Shown here: piece after piece, positions 1 through 8,929 of the stretch | Numbering within the stretch: position 1 is the stretch's first letter | Layout of the letters: the number at the start of each line of letters is the position of its first letter | Assembly: GCF_030687575.1 (NCBI RefSeq) | Contig: NZ_CP117439.1 | Span: 2,719,501 to 2,783,500 of the forward strand | Direction of reading: 5' to 3' | DNA: 64,000 bases | Source: Pseudomonas sp. FP2309 | GTDB taxonomy: Bacteria > Pseudomonadota > Gammaproteobacteria > Pseudomonadales > Pseudomonadaceae | Translations under genes and position numbers: made by a program | The notes under the pieces: model-generated | Database searches by the model: none | Seen by the model: the letters and a program-made list of their open reading frames with translations, nothing else | Told to the model about the DNA's origin: nothing

Positions 1-1
1 C

Positions 2-271
2 CTGGCCCTGGGTCCATTCGCTCAGGCGCAGAACCTGCCCGGCAACAACTCCAACAACGGAGCGATTCATCGCGCCAACCCCAATAGCATGCAGGGCACC
101 CAGCCCAATGCGCCGGCAACGCGTGGCATTCAGACCGGGCCCACCCCGCGCACGCCGACCCTGGAAAACGGTGGTATCGGCAATCGCTATCCGCAGCGCA
201 ACGCCACCCCGAGCCGTCCGGCCACCGAGACCAAAGCCCCCACTTATGATGCCAACGGCAATCGCCGGTAA
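2..271 (+). CDS. 3' end of a small secreted protein of unknown function
   Basis: An open frame enters from the left edge and stops at TAA 269-271, so the true start is outside the window. The first visible residues (LALGPFAQA, then QNLPGNN) look like the end of a signal peptide with an A-x-A cleavage site, so the product is probably exported. The mature part is about 80 residues, rich in Asn, Pro, Thr and Gly, with no recognised domain. An ATG at 89 lies inside the frame and is probably not the start. The stop is 11 bases before the sugar dehydrogenase start, so the two may be co-transcribed. Function unknown. Confidence 0.6.
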   Translation: MALGPFAQAQNLPGNNSNNGAIHRANPNSMQGTQPNAPATRGIQTGPTPRTPTLENGGIGNRYPQRNATPSRPATETKAPTYDANGNRR

Positions 272-282
272 GGACTCGTCTT

Positions 283-1431
283 ATGCTCCTACGTAAAACC
301 CTGTTAGCGGCCCTCTGCGCAACGACCATCAGCGCTGTGTATGCCGCCGATCCTCAGCAATTCCCCAGTGAACAAGGCAGCGTCACGGCCACGCCCATTG
401 CCAAAGGCCTGGACCATCCGTGGGCGCTGGCGTTTTTGCCGGACAACGGTGGTTTCCTGGTCACCGAACGCCCCGGCCACCTGCGGTTTGTCAGCCCGGA
501 TGGCAAACTCTCGGCCCCGCTGAGCGGGGTGCCCGAAGTCTGGGCCAAAGGGCAGGGCGGTTTGCTCGATGTGGTTCTGTCGCCGGACTTCAAGGAGGAC
601 CGCATGGTCTACCTGTCGTATGCCGAAGGCGGCGGCAAGGGCGGCACGGCCGGCACCGCAGTGGGCCGCGGTCGCCTGGCGACCGACCTCAGCGGCTTGA
701 CTGATTTCAAGGTGATCCTGCGCCAGGAGCCCAAGTTGTCTACCGGCAATCATTTTGGCTCACGCCTGGCGTTTGACCGCGATGGCTACCTGTTCGTGAC
801 GCTGGGAGAGAATAACGACCGGCCCACCGCCCAAGACCTGGACAAGTTGCAAGGCAAGGTCGTGCGGATTTTCCCCGACGGCCGGGTGCCGGATGACAAC
901 CCCTTCGTCGGCCAGCAGGGCGTACGCCCTGAAATCTGGTCCTATGGCCAGCGCAACCCCCAGGGCCTGGCGCTGAACCCCTGGAGCGGCACGATCTGGG
1001 AAAACGAACACGGGCCGCGCGGTGGCGATGAGGTCAATATCATCGAGCGCGGCAAAAACTACGGCTGGCCGCTGGCGACCCACGGCATCAACTATTCCCT
1101 GACGCCGATCCCCGAGGCCACGGGCAAGACCGCCGAAGGGACCGTCGCGCCGCACCATGTGTGGGAAAAATCACCGGCCATCAGTGGCATGGCCTTCTAT
1201 GACGGTGACCGCTTCAAGGCGTGGCAGCACAACGTGTTTATCGGCGCGTTGGCCAGCCAGGAGCTGATCCGGCTGCAATTCGATGGGGACAAGGTCGTGC
1301 ATGAGGAGCGCTTGCTCGGTGGCCTGAAAGCACGGATTCGCGATGTGCGGCAGGGGCCGGATGGCTATCTATATGTGCTGACGGACGAGGATGACGGCGT
1401 GCTGTATCGCGTCGGTTTGAATCAGGACTGA
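283..1431 (+). CDS. PQQ-dependent aldose sugar dehydrogenase (soluble GDH family)
   Basis: A 382-residue protein with an N-terminal signal peptide (cleavage near VYA-AD, residue 21), so probably periplasmic. It matches the six-bladed beta-propeller sugar dehydrogenases (YliI/GDH-B type) that oxidise aldoses with pyrroloquinoline quinone. Visible family marks are KGLDHPWALAFLPD at the first blade, TGNHFGSRLAF with the likely catalytic base His157 and Arg161, LGENNDR, WSYGQRNPQGLA and the ENEHGPRGGDE block. Length is usual for the family. The ATG at 283 is preceded by AAGGA at suitable spacing. A strong hairpin follows the stop. The exact sugar cannot be told from sequence. Confidence 0.9.
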   Translation: MLLRKTLLAALCATTISAVYAADPQQFPSEQGSVTATPIAKGLDHPWALAFLPDNGGFLVTERPGHLRFVSPDGKLSAPLSGVPEVWAKGQGGLLDVVLSPDFKEDRMVYLSYAEGGGKGGTAGTAVGRGRLATDLSGLTDFKVILRQEPKLSTGNHFGSRLAFDRDGYLFVTLGENNDRPTAQDLDKLQGKVVRIFPDGRVPDDNPFVGQQGVRPEIWSYGQRNPQGLALNPWSGTIWENEHGPRGGDEVNIIERGKNYGWPLATHGINYSLTPIPEATGKTAEGTVAPHHVWEKSPAISGMAFYDGDRFKAWQHNVFIGALASQELIRLQFDGDKVVHEERLLGGLKARIRDVRQGPDGYLYVLTDEDDGVLYRVGLNQD

Positions 1432-1436
1432 GGGTT

Positions 1437-1466
1437 GGGGCCGGTAAACCGGCCCCGGCGTCTTTT
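1437..1466. terminator. Rho-independent terminator between convergent genes
   Basis: GGGGCCGG-TAAA-CCGGCCCC at 1437-1456 forms a perfect 8-bp stem with a 4-base loop, followed by GGCGTCTTTT on the plus strand. It sits between the sugar dehydrogenase stop and the stop of the NTF2-like gene on the other strand, so it can serve the plus-strand gene directly. Confidence 0.8.
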
Positions 1467-1944
1467 ACAGGCCCAACTCGGACAAGCCCGGATGCTCATC
1501 CGGGCGCCGCCCCAGCGGCCAGCGGAACTTGCGCTCGCTGTCTTTGATGGGCATGTCGTTGATACAGGCAAAACGGTGGGCCATCAGGCCGTTCTCGTCG
1601 AACTGCCAATTCTCGTTGCCATACGAACGAAACCAGTTGCCCGAGTCGTCGTGCCATTCGTAGGCGTAACGCACGGCAATGCGGTTATCGGTAAAGGCCC
1701 ATAGCTCTTTGATCAGCCGGTAATCCAATTCCCTGGCCCATTTGCGCATGAGAAAAGCCTTGGCTTCTTCACGGCTATGGGCGAATTCGGCGCGGTTGCG
1801 CCATTGCGTGTCCAGCGTGTAAGCCAGGGACACCCGTTGCGGGTCGCGGGAGTTCCAGCCGTCTTCGGCCAGGCGTACTTTTTCAACCGCCGATTCACGG
1901 GTGAACGGCGGCAACGGCGGGCGGGGTTCTGTGGTGTTTGACAT
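1465..1944 (-). CDS. NTF2-like (DUF1348-type) protein
   Basis: A 159-residue protein with the look of the SnoaL/NTF2-like DUF1348 family: [21 protein letters not shown], then [44 protein letters not shown] and a C-terminal [13 protein letters not shown]. Start chosen at 1944 because AGGAG lies 7 bases upstream; the frame stays open further upstream, but into the TetR gene. It lies 40 bases downstream of the TetR gene on the same strand and is probably in one operon with it. These proteins are small alpha/beta barrels; the substrate or binding role is not known. Confidence 0.8.
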   Translation of the reverse strand: MSNTTEPRPPLPPFTRESAVEKVRLAEDGWNSRDPQRVSLAYTLDTQWRNRAEFAHSREEAKAFLMRKWARELDYRLIKELWAFTDNRIAVRYAYEWHDDSGNWFRSYGNENWQFDENGLMAHRFACINDMPIKDSERKFRWPLGRRPDEHPGLSELGL

Positions 1945-1984
1945 GTCATGGCTCCTGTTAATACGAAGTTGCGCAAGCGGGCAT

Positions 1985-2548
1985 TCACAGCCCCAATAAC
2001 GTTTGCGCCATGCATTGCGCGTTATCGGCGGCAGTGGAATCGCCCATGACCAGGGCAACGGTAATGGCGCCATCGATCAGGATCAGCAGGTGCGCGGCCT
2101 GCCGTTCGGGCTCGGGGGTGCCATGTGCTTGACACAGTTCGAGGACGTACTCGAACAGTTTCTGCTTATGGGCCTTGGCCAGCAGCCGCACCGGGTCGTG
2201 CGGGTCGCCGGTTTCGCCGCTGGTGTTGATAAAGGCGCAGCCGCGAAAGTCTGCTGAGCCGAACCAGGTTTTCAACGCGCCGAACAGCGCCAGCAGGCGT
2301 TCGCCACTGCCGTTGACGCGTTCCACTTCACCGCGCAGCCAGTCGAGCCAGCGCTCATCGCGACGGCGCAGCGCGGCAAGCACCAGTTCGTCCTTATTGG
2401 CGAAGTAGCGGTAGATACTTTTGCGCGAGACACCGGCGGTCTTTACCAGAAAATCCATGCCGGTGGCGGCGATGCCATGGCGATAGATCAACTTCTCGGT
2501 GACGTCGAGAATAATGTCGCGGGTTTCATTCGGGGGCATGTCGTTCAT
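1985..2548 (-). CDS. TetR-family transcriptional regulator
   Basis: A 187-residue one-domain repressor. The N-terminal helix-turn-helix reads [20 protein letters not shown] followed by [12 protein letters not shown] (residues about 24-56), typical of TetR/AcrR proteins. The C-terminal part is the variable ligand-binding helical domain. It is transcribed ahead of the NTF2-like gene and away from pssA. A perfect 14-bp palindrome lies 13-26 bases upstream of its start, which suggests autorepression. The effector is unknown. Confidence 0.9.
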   Translation of the reverse strand: MNDMPPNETRDIILDVTEKLIYRHGIAATGMDFLVKTAGVSRKSIYRYFANKDELVLAALRRRDERWLDWLRGEVERVNGSGERLLALFGALKTWFGSADFRGCAFINTSGETGDPHDPVRLLAKAHKQKLFEYVLELCQAHGTPEPERQAAHLLILIDGAITVALVMGDSTAADNAQCMAQTLLGL

Positions 2549-2560
2549 GCGTTAAACAGT

Positions 2561-2574
2561 AGAACGATCGTTCT
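2561..2574. promoter_or_regulatory. Palindromic operator candidate for the adjacent TetR regulator
   Basis: AGAACGATCGTTCT is a perfect 14-bp inverted repeat in the 125-bp divergent region between the TetR gene (start 2548) and pssA (start 2674). Its place just upstream of the regulator gene fits TetR autoregulation. Binding is inferred, not shown. Confidence 0.6.
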
Positions 2575-2673
2575 TCTTGGTCAATAAACTTTTTTCCATG
2601 CTGGCCAGCGAGACCTGAGCACACCCATGGTGTAAGCTCGGGGCCTCTTCGGATTCGACCCATTGCGAGCCTT

Positions 2674-4017
2674 ATGCCGTCGTTCTTCAAACGCTCTCTG
2701 TTGCCCAAACTGCGCGGTTTCCCCCTGACTCCCGATGCCCTTGAGGTGTTGTCCGGTGCTGCCGCATATCGCCAGCGCCTGCTGGAGCTGATCCCCCAGG
2801 CCACCCGGCGGATCTACATTGTCGCGCTGTATTTGCAGCAGGATGAAGCAGGGCAGGAAATCTACGACGCCCTGCACGCAGCCAAGGCCAAGCGGCCAGA
2901 GCTGGACGTCGTGGTGGTGGTCGACTGGCTGCGCGCCCAGCGCGGGTTGATCGGTGCCGGCAAGCAGCCCGGCAACAGCGCCTGGTACCAAGCCATGACC
3001 GCACGCCACAGCAGCGAAGTGCCGGTGTACGGCGTGCCGGTACAAACCCGCGAACTGTTCGGTGTGTTGCATCTCAAGGGCTTTGTGATCGACGACAGCG
3101 TGCTTTACAGCGGCGCCAGCCTGAACAACGTGTACCTGCACAAATTCGACAAATACCGTTTCGACCGTTATCACCTGATCCACAGCCAGCCCCTGGCCGA
3201 CTCCATGCAGCACCTGGTGGAACATGGGCTGGTGGCGTCCAAGGCGGTGCATCGCCTGGACCTGCCCAACCCGCCGACCACCCGCAGCTTACGCAACGAT
3301 ATCGGTGACCTGCGCAGCCGCTTGAAGCATGCCGCCTATGACACCACTGCCGGGCAATTGCCCAACGGCCACCTGTCGGTCAGCCCGCTGCTGGGTGTAG
3401 GCAAGAACAACCCGTTGAGTCGGGTGATCCTGGAGCTGATCGCCGGCGCACAGCATCAACTGACCATCTGCACGCCATACTTCAACCTGCCGCTGCCGGT
3501 GACCCGCGAGATCAACCGTGCCCTGGCACGCGGCGTGAAGATCGACATCATTGTCGGCGACAAGACCGCCAACGACTTCTACATTCCGCCCAGCGAGCCG
3601 TTCAAGGTGATTGCGGCCTTGCCGTATCTGTACGAAATCAGCCTGCGCCGCTTCGCCAAGCGCCATCAGCCGGTGATCGACAAAGGCCAGCTCAACCTGC
3701 ACCTGTGGCGCGACGGCGATAACACCTACCACCTCAAGGGCATGTGGGTCGATGAGCGTTACACCTTGTTGACCGGCAACAACCTCAACCCACGGGCCTT
3801 CCGCCTCGACCTGGAGAACGCCTTGCTGATAGATGATCCGCAAGGCCAATGGCTGGGGCCACGGCGTACCGAGCTGGCGCAGATTTTCCAGCACACCACG
3901 CGCATTGAGGGTTATCAGCAGTTGGAGACGCTGGTGGACTACCCGCCGGCGGTGGGCAAGTTTCTGCGCCGGGTCAGCCGCGTGCGGATTGAACGTTTGC
4001 TCTATCGCATCCTGTAG
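2674..4017 (+). CDS. pssA: CDP-diacylglycerol--serine O-phosphatidyltransferase (PLD-type PssA)
   Basis: A 447-residue protein close in length to E. coli PssA (451). It makes phosphatidylserine from CDP-diacylglycerol and L-serine, the first committed step to phosphatidylethanolamine, and acts as a peripheral membrane enzyme. Two HKD (phospholipase D) motifs are visible: HLKGFVIDD (His133, Lys135, Asp140) and HLKGMWVDE (His353, Lys355, Asp360), each followed by the family-typical Ser-Gly/Asn stretch (YSGASLNN and LTGNNLNPRAF). No signal peptide. It is a single gene followed by a hairpin. Confidence 0.95.
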   Translation: MPSFFKRSLLPKLRGFPLTPDALEVLSGAAAYRQRLLELIPQATRRIYIVALYLQQDEAGQEIYDALHAAKAKRPELDVVVVVDWLRAQRGLIGAGKQPGNSAWYQAMTARHSSEVPVYGVPVQTRELFGVLHLKGFVIDDSVLYSGASLNNVYLHKFDKYRFDRYHLIHSQPLADSMQHLVEHGLVASKAVHRLDLPNPPTTRSLRNDIGDLRSRLKHAAYDTTAGQLPNGHLSVSPLLGVGKNNPLSRVILELIAGAQHQLTICTPYFNLPLPVTREINRALARGVKIDIIVGDKTANDFYIPPSEPFKVIAALPYLYEISLRRFAKRHQPVIDKGQLNLHLWRDGDNTYHLKGMWVDERYTLLTGNNLNPRAFRLDLENALLIDDPQGQWLGPRRTELAQIFQHTTRIEGYQQLETLVDYPPAVGKFLRRVSRVRIERLLYRIL

Positions 4018-4032
4018 GCCTGAGTCGACTGC

Positions 4033-4064
4033 ACGGCGAACTCCGTGGTTTCCGTTCGCCGTTT
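4033..4064 (+). terminator. Probable terminator after pssA
   Basis: ACGGCGAA at 4033-4040 pairs with TTCGCCGT at 4055-4062, an 8-bp stem with a 14-base loop, then TTT. It lies 15 bases after the pssA stop. The T-run is short, so termination is likely but not certain. Confidence 0.55.
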
Positions 4065-4188
4065 AGGGCATTGCCCTTGGGTCATTGGGAATTTGCCTAC
4101 GGTTTGCTTGCGTGTTGTCCCTTACGTTTTCTGCCGACAGTTCTAAGGACTGGAACTCTCGCCATTCTTTTGGATAGAGAGCGTGAGC

Positions 4189-7100
4189 ATGACAACCATC
4201 AGCAGACCCCCTGTTGCACCCGTATCGTTCGTTCCCCAAGTGCCTGAAGCGCCGATTATTGCCGTAGGCGGCGCCCGGGATGACACTGTGCCGCAGCATT
4301 CAAGCCCGACCCGCCCGCAACGCCCACTCCACGACAGTCGTTCGCTGCGCGCCGTGCTTTTGGACGGGCTCGCAGACCCGTTGCGCGAGCCGCAAAACCG
4401 CGTCCAGCGACATGCCGCCAAGGCGGTCGGCGCGGGTGAGCGTTTCCCGACCGTCGCCGAGACAAGCGATGCCGATAAAAAGCTGCAGAAGAACCTGAAC
4501 CGTTGGCTGCGTACCGGCAACCCGCCTGATAACGCGGTGCCAAAAAAGGCATCCATTGCGCCGTTTATTGCCCTGTACAACGCTGCGCTGAAAGACTCGC
4601 GCCTCCAGGCGTGGGTCGAATCCAAGGGCTTCAAGCCAGAGACCGTAAGGGTACTGGACGGTGCCGTGGTGGGCATCGTGGTGCGCGATGGCAAGGAAAC
4701 CTTCCAACGTTTTAGCGCCACCGACGGTTCCGGCTGGGGACAGGTCAGCACACAGGTATCTGCTCTGCAAAGGATCCTCTCGCCGAACAACTGGGGCATT
4801 CCCCTCGGCATCGGTGCTGCCGCGGCGAATATTCCACTTATTGTGCTGTTGGACTTTTATGGGGTTCAGGCACCTAGAAATGAAAAGGCGATGGCCCTGT
4901 TGGGCAAACAGCTCAAGGGGAATGGCTGGCCGTCAATATCGCAGGCGCAGCGTGATCAGTGGGCGGCGCAACTCAAACAGCAACGGCGCTGCAAAGAGGA
5001 CGGTGCCGTACGGGAGCGCCTGTCCGAGCTGCTGCAACCCTTGCTTGAGGGCAAAGAGGACAACGATCCGCTGGATCTGAATGGGTTGAGCGTGGTGGTC
5101 GCCCCCGGCGCAAGCCTGGATCAGCTCAGTAAAAAAAACCGCGAACGGTTTCAGCAATTTCTGGCATCTGCGACGTTCCAGGCCTTTTTGGATAAGACCG
5201 GCTTTCAACGCTTGGGTGCTGAATCCGGGGCGCATGAATACAGGCTGTCGGCGGGTGACTTGCAGATGCGCGATCGCGCAGGTCAGTGGGTTTCGCTGCT
5301 GCGTGCTTTTGAGGATGAGGTCGGGAAAGTGTCTCGCGGGGGCAATGCAGACGCGCAAGCTGCGGCGCGTCAAATGGGCGCGGAGCTGGATCGGTTAGTG
5401 ACACTGAGTAAAAAAACCGGTGATGCGCTGTATTCCACGCGCACGTATGACGCCCGTCAGGCCATGGCGCACTATGCGCTTGACGTTCCGCAAACCGTCG
5501 GCCAAATGCGCGCGGCCCTGAGCGGTTTCAACACGCAGTTGCCGGCGCCTCCACCGGCAGGTAACTACGCGGGCATGACGCCCTATGGGGCTGGCCTGGG
5601 GGATCTGCCTGGCGCCGCCAGGCACATACTCAAAAGCGCCTCCAAGCAGGTCATGGCGTTGTTCAAGGCGTTTTCCCCTGACCCGTCGGGCTTCCAATCC
5701 TTCCCCGACCCGGACAGCCAGCTCGCGGCCTTTTTTGACTCCCCAGGCGCCAGTGCGCTGGCAGACACTATCGCTAAATCCCTGAAGCTGTTTGCCGTGG
5801 CCGACGGTCAAGCGCTCCCAAGGGCTGACCGCCATCAAGTTCTGGCGACGGCCCTCAAGTTCAGTGTCGACGCGCCGGTGCCAGGGCTTCCAGGGACGGT
5901 GGCGGGTTACGATCTGTACCAACCGGCCAATCTGGGTCGCACGCTTAAACAGGTCAGGAGTGACGTCGAGCGTCGCTTGATAGACAAAGGCGTTGACCCT
6001 AAGGTCTCGGCATTGATGGCCCACTTGTATCTGGCCCAGTCGGCGCCGGAAATGCTGATCAAGCGGGACCCTGGCTTACCCGACGACCCCCTCAACCCGC
6101 TCAACGGGGACCCGCTCAGTATCAAGGTCGGTTCCACGGCGTGGATGAACGTGCGCCTGGCCAGCGCGATGGCAGGCGATTCGCGGCTGAACCTTCAGCA
6201 GGCCCTGGCTCTGGCACGTCAAGCCCCGACAGGGCCTAACCATGAGGCATTGATCAAAATGATGGGCGCCCAGGCAGTGTTGGACTGGGGCGTCATGGCG
6301 GGCATCTATCCGGCCACCTCCGATCGCACTTACTCCAGCACGGATTATGAGGCCGCCTCCAAAGCGTTTACCGAGCGGGAAAAAACGACGCGCGACGCTT
6401 TCGAGGCGTTGACACGTGAGCCTCCCACGCAAAGAAGCCTATTAGTCAAACAACTGGCGTCGTTGTTTCCTGAGATGACTGAACAAGAGATTCGCGCGGC
6501 CAGGCTGGATCTCGTGACCGATGAACCTTATGACCCCCGCAATCACGCACACCTGGAAACCCGCCAGCCATTGCTGGTTGACTTCATTTTGGCGGGGCAG
6601 GCTGAAGATGCGAGTTTTTGGCTCAAACTCACTGCGTCTTTCAACGGCCTGTTCAAGGGTGACAAAACCTATAACTTCAATCACCCGCAGATTTCCCAGG
6701 CGACCTTTTTCCAGCGCATCAGTCGTCTGCCGACGATCACGTCGCTGGTGCAACCGGCGGTTGATCAGTACCTTGCTGACCGCCGAAAGGCCCAGGCGAC
6801 GGCGATGAAGCTGGCCTTCGCTGAATTACCTCTGAAACAGCGCACGGCACTGGAGTCGTCAAACGAAATTCAGTTTTTCACGCTCCGTACAGGCACCGGT
6901 GAAAGCCTGGAGCACGACAAAGCGCCGGACTCGAAAGTGGCAACAAAACGCGGCACCCACGGCCTGTTGATGCGCTACGAAACGGGTCAGGCCACCCCCA
7001 AATATGGCTATTACGAAGTGTTCCCCAACTCGATGAAAATCATCGAACGAACCGACCTGCCCGATGATTTGCCATTGGGCGATCACATCACCAGAGGCTA

Positions 7101-8016
7101 TGAGCCCACCGGGCTGGGTGGCTATTCGCCGATCAAGGTGCAGAAGGGGGTGACGCTGCCCTATGATTTTGAGGCCTATCGCTCAGGCACCGTGCCACGC
7201 TCCGGGGTGAGCTCGGAGGTCATCATTGAAAAGTACGGCCGCCCGTTGCGTGGCTCAGGCGACAAAGCAAATCCACGCGCACCCAACACCTTTGTTTCTT
7301 CCACCACCGCGAAACTCGTGGACACCCTGCTGGCCTATAGCTTCGACGGCAAACGCGAGGCGTTGCTCGACTATGCCAATCAACCCACCAGGCTTGAACG
7401 CCGCCGTGCCTACCCGTTTGCCTCAGGCACTCCTATTTTTACCGCCGAAAATGCACGCACGGTCCTCAGCCTCATCCCGTTTGTGGGCGCACTGGCGGAT
7501 CTGGTGGAGGGCAATACCCGAGCGGGCGTGCAAGGACTGCTAATCGACATGGCGTCTTTGATCGCCACCGGTGGGTGGGCCGGAGTCAAAAGCTTTGCCA
7601 AGGGGGCGAAAATACTGATTCGGTTCAATCGCACGCCGTTCAGCATGGCGGCACTGAAAGGCGCGGGTACCTTTTTGCGGGGGGTCTTCAACCCGCTGGA
7701 AAGTCTTCCTGAGATTGTGCGCGCTGGCCCGAACGCCCTTAAAACGTTTGCGCGGGGACGTCCATTTCGTCTTGGATCGAGCACCTTTTTACCGGTGAAG
7801 ACCTTTGAACAATGGCGCTGGACCGTTGGCGCGCACGATACCTTGTTTGCCCCTTCAAGCGCCTCGGACAGCCAGTGGGCGGGATCGCGCAAAGGCTCTA
7901 TCGGTCACCAGCAGGTCCATGCGATCCAGAAGAGCGGCTACTGGTACGCGATCAACCCCTTAACGCAAAGACCCGAAGGCACACCCCTGGAGCAGTTCAT
8001 ACCGCAGGCGAACTGA
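4189..8016 (+). CDS. Very large toxin-like protein of unknown function
   Basis: A single open frame of about 1275 residues. It starts at ATG 4189 (a GTG at 4183 in the same frame is an alternative; GAGAG precedes both). There is no classical signal peptide. The first ~60 residues are Pro/Arg/Ser-rich and look disordered. A hydrophobic stretch lies near residues 205-230 (GIPLGIGAAAANIPLIVLLD). A second lies in the C-terminal fifth (VLSLIPFVGALADLVEG, then GLLIDMASLIATGGW), followed by a basic region. The overall build resembles the large dermonecrotic-toxin-like or membrane-targeted effector proteins annotated in Pseudomonas, but I see no catalytic motif I can name. No immunity or secretion gene is adjacent. 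Monocistronic between pssA and the efe operon. Confidence 0.6.
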   Translation: MTTISRPPVAPVSFVPQVPEAPIIAVGGARDDTVPQHSSPTRPQRPLHDSRSLRAVLLDGLADPLREPQNRVQRHAAKAVGAGERFPTVAETSDADKKLQKNLNRWLRTGNPPDNAVPKKASIAPFIALYNAALKDSRLQAWVESKGFKPETVRVLDGAVVGIVVRDGKETFQRFSATDGSGWGQVSTQVSALQRILSPNNWGIPLGIGAAAANIPLIVLLDFYGVQAPRNEKAMALLGKQLKGNGWPSISQAQRDQWAAQLKQQRRCKEDGAVRERLSELLQPLLEGKEDNDPLDLNGLSVVVAPGASLDQLSKKNRERFQQFLASATFQAFLDKTGFQRLGAESGAHEYRLSAGDLQMRDRAGQWVSLLRAFEDEVGKVSRGGNADAQAAARQMGAELDRLVTLSKKTGDALYSTRTYDARQAMAHYALDVPQTVGQMRAALSGFNTQLPAPPPAGNYAGMTPYGAGLGDLPGAARHILKSASKQVMALFKAFSPDPSGFQSFPDPDSQLAAFFDSPGASALADTIAKSLKLFAVADGQALPRADRHQVLATALKFSVDAPVPGLPGTVAGYDLYQPANLGRTLKQVRSDVERRLIDKGVDPKVSALMAHLYLAQSAPEMLIKRDPGLPDDPLNPLNGDPLSIKVGSTAWMNVRLASAMAGDSRLNLQQALALARQAPTGPNHEALIKMMGAQAVLDWGVMAGIYPATSDRTYSSTDYEAASKAFTEREKTTRDAFEALTREPPTQRSLLVKQLASLFPEMTEQEIRAARLDLVTDEPYDPRNHAHLETRQPLLVDFILAGQAEDASFWLKLTASFNGLFKGDKTYNFNHPQISQATFFQRISRLPTITSLVQPAVDQYLADRRKAQATAMKLAFAELPLKQRTALESSNEIQFFTLRTGTGESLEHDKAPDSKVATKRGTHGLLMRYETGQATPKYGYYEVFPNSMKIIERTDLPDDLPLGDHITRGYEPTGLGGYSPIKVQKGVTLPYDFEAYRSGTVPRSGVSSEVIIEKYGRPLRGSGDKANPRAPNTFVSSTTAKLVDTLLAYSFDGKREALLDYANQPTRLERRRAYPFASGTPIFTAENARTVLSLIPFVGALADLVEGNTRAGVQGLLIDMASLIATGGWAGVKSFAKGAKILIRFNRTPFSMAALKGAGTFLRGVFNPLESLPEIVRAGPNALKTFARGRPFRLGSSTFLPVKTFEQWRWTVGAHDTLFAPSSASDSQWAGSRKGSIGHQQVHAIQKSGYWYAINPLTQRPEGTPLEQFIPQAN

Positions 8017-8078
8017 AACCAGAGCGGCCCGGGCCTGCGGCAGCCGAGACCGGGCTGCACGCACGCCGGGGCGGCCAA

Positions 8079-8900
8079 TCAGTTCAAACCCAACTTGCCA
8101 CGCAGCATCGACAGGTCTTCAGCCAGGGTGTTGACCGGGCCCACCAGGGCTTTGCGGTCGGCTTCCTTGACCTTGTCATAGGTTTCGAAGCCGCCGTCTT
8201 TGGTCTTGTACTTGGCCAGGATCTTATCCACGGCGGCGAAGTTCTTGTCGACCTTGGCCAGGAAGGCCTTGTCTTGCTTGTCGATCTGGCCACGGAACAG
8301 GTCGACGATTTTCTTAGCGCCGTCGATGTTGCCCTGGAAATCGTACAGGTCGGTGTGGCTGTAGCGGTCTTCTTCGCCGGAGATCTTGGTGGCGGCGACT
8401 TCTTCGAGCAACGCGGCGGCGCCGCCCACGACTTTTTCCGGCGGGAAGGTCAGGCCATCGACGCGGGTTTTGAGGTCGTTGACGTCGGTGTTGAGCTTGG
8501 CGGTCAGCGCTTCCAGGCCTCTGGTGGAGTTCTGCGAGAACAACGCGTATTCGATGCGATGGAAGCCGGTGAAGTCTTCGGCCGTCACGCCTTTTTCGTG
8601 GTCGTCGACGCGCGAATCGATGGAGGCGTCGAGGTCGCTGAACAGCTCGGCGATCGGCTCGATCGACTCATAGTGCACGCGGGTCGGCGCGTAGAGCTTT
8701 TTAGCGGTGGCCAGGTCGCCTTTGTTGATGGCGTCGGTGAACGCCTGGGTCTGGGTCACCAGCTCACCGATTTCTTCGGTGACGTAGAGCTTGTAGTCCG
8801 ACACCGGGCCTACCAGATCCAGCGGCGCCGTGGTGGCGGCAAAAGCGGCGAGGGGCGAAAGGGTCATAAGCAACGACAACGCGAGAGTCGACTTCTTCAT
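8079..8900 (-). CDS. EfeM/EfeO-like imelysin-family periplasmic iron-uptake protein
   Basis: A 273-residue protein with a signal peptide (cleavage near AAFA-ATT, residue 22) and a single imelysin/M75 domain. It has the FHRIEYALF motif (HxxE) that binds metal in EfeO/EfeM proteins, plus [22 protein letters not shown], also seen in EfeO. Unlike the EfeO gene upstream it lacks the N-terminal cupredoxin domain, as in EfeM forms. It is the last gene of the efeUOB operon, 29 bases after efeB. It probably delivers iron to the EfeU permease; whether it works with or instead of EfeO is not clear. Confidence 0.85.
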   Translation of the reverse strand: MKKSTLALSLLMTLSPLAAFAATTAPLDLVGPVSDYKLYVTEEIGELVTQTQAFTDAINKGDLATAKKLYAPTRVHYESIEPIAELFSDLDASIDSRVDDHEKGVTAEDFTGFHRIEYALFSQNSTRGLEALTAKLNTDVNDLKTRVDGLTFPPEKVVGGAAALLEEVAATKISGEEDRYSHTDLYDFQGNIDGAKKIVDLFRGQIDKQDKAFLAKVDKNFAAVDKILAKYKTKDGGFETYDKVKEADRKALVGPVNTLAEDLSMLRGKLGLN

Positions 8901-8929
8901 GGGACGGTTTCCGCTGTGAGGGTTGGTTT

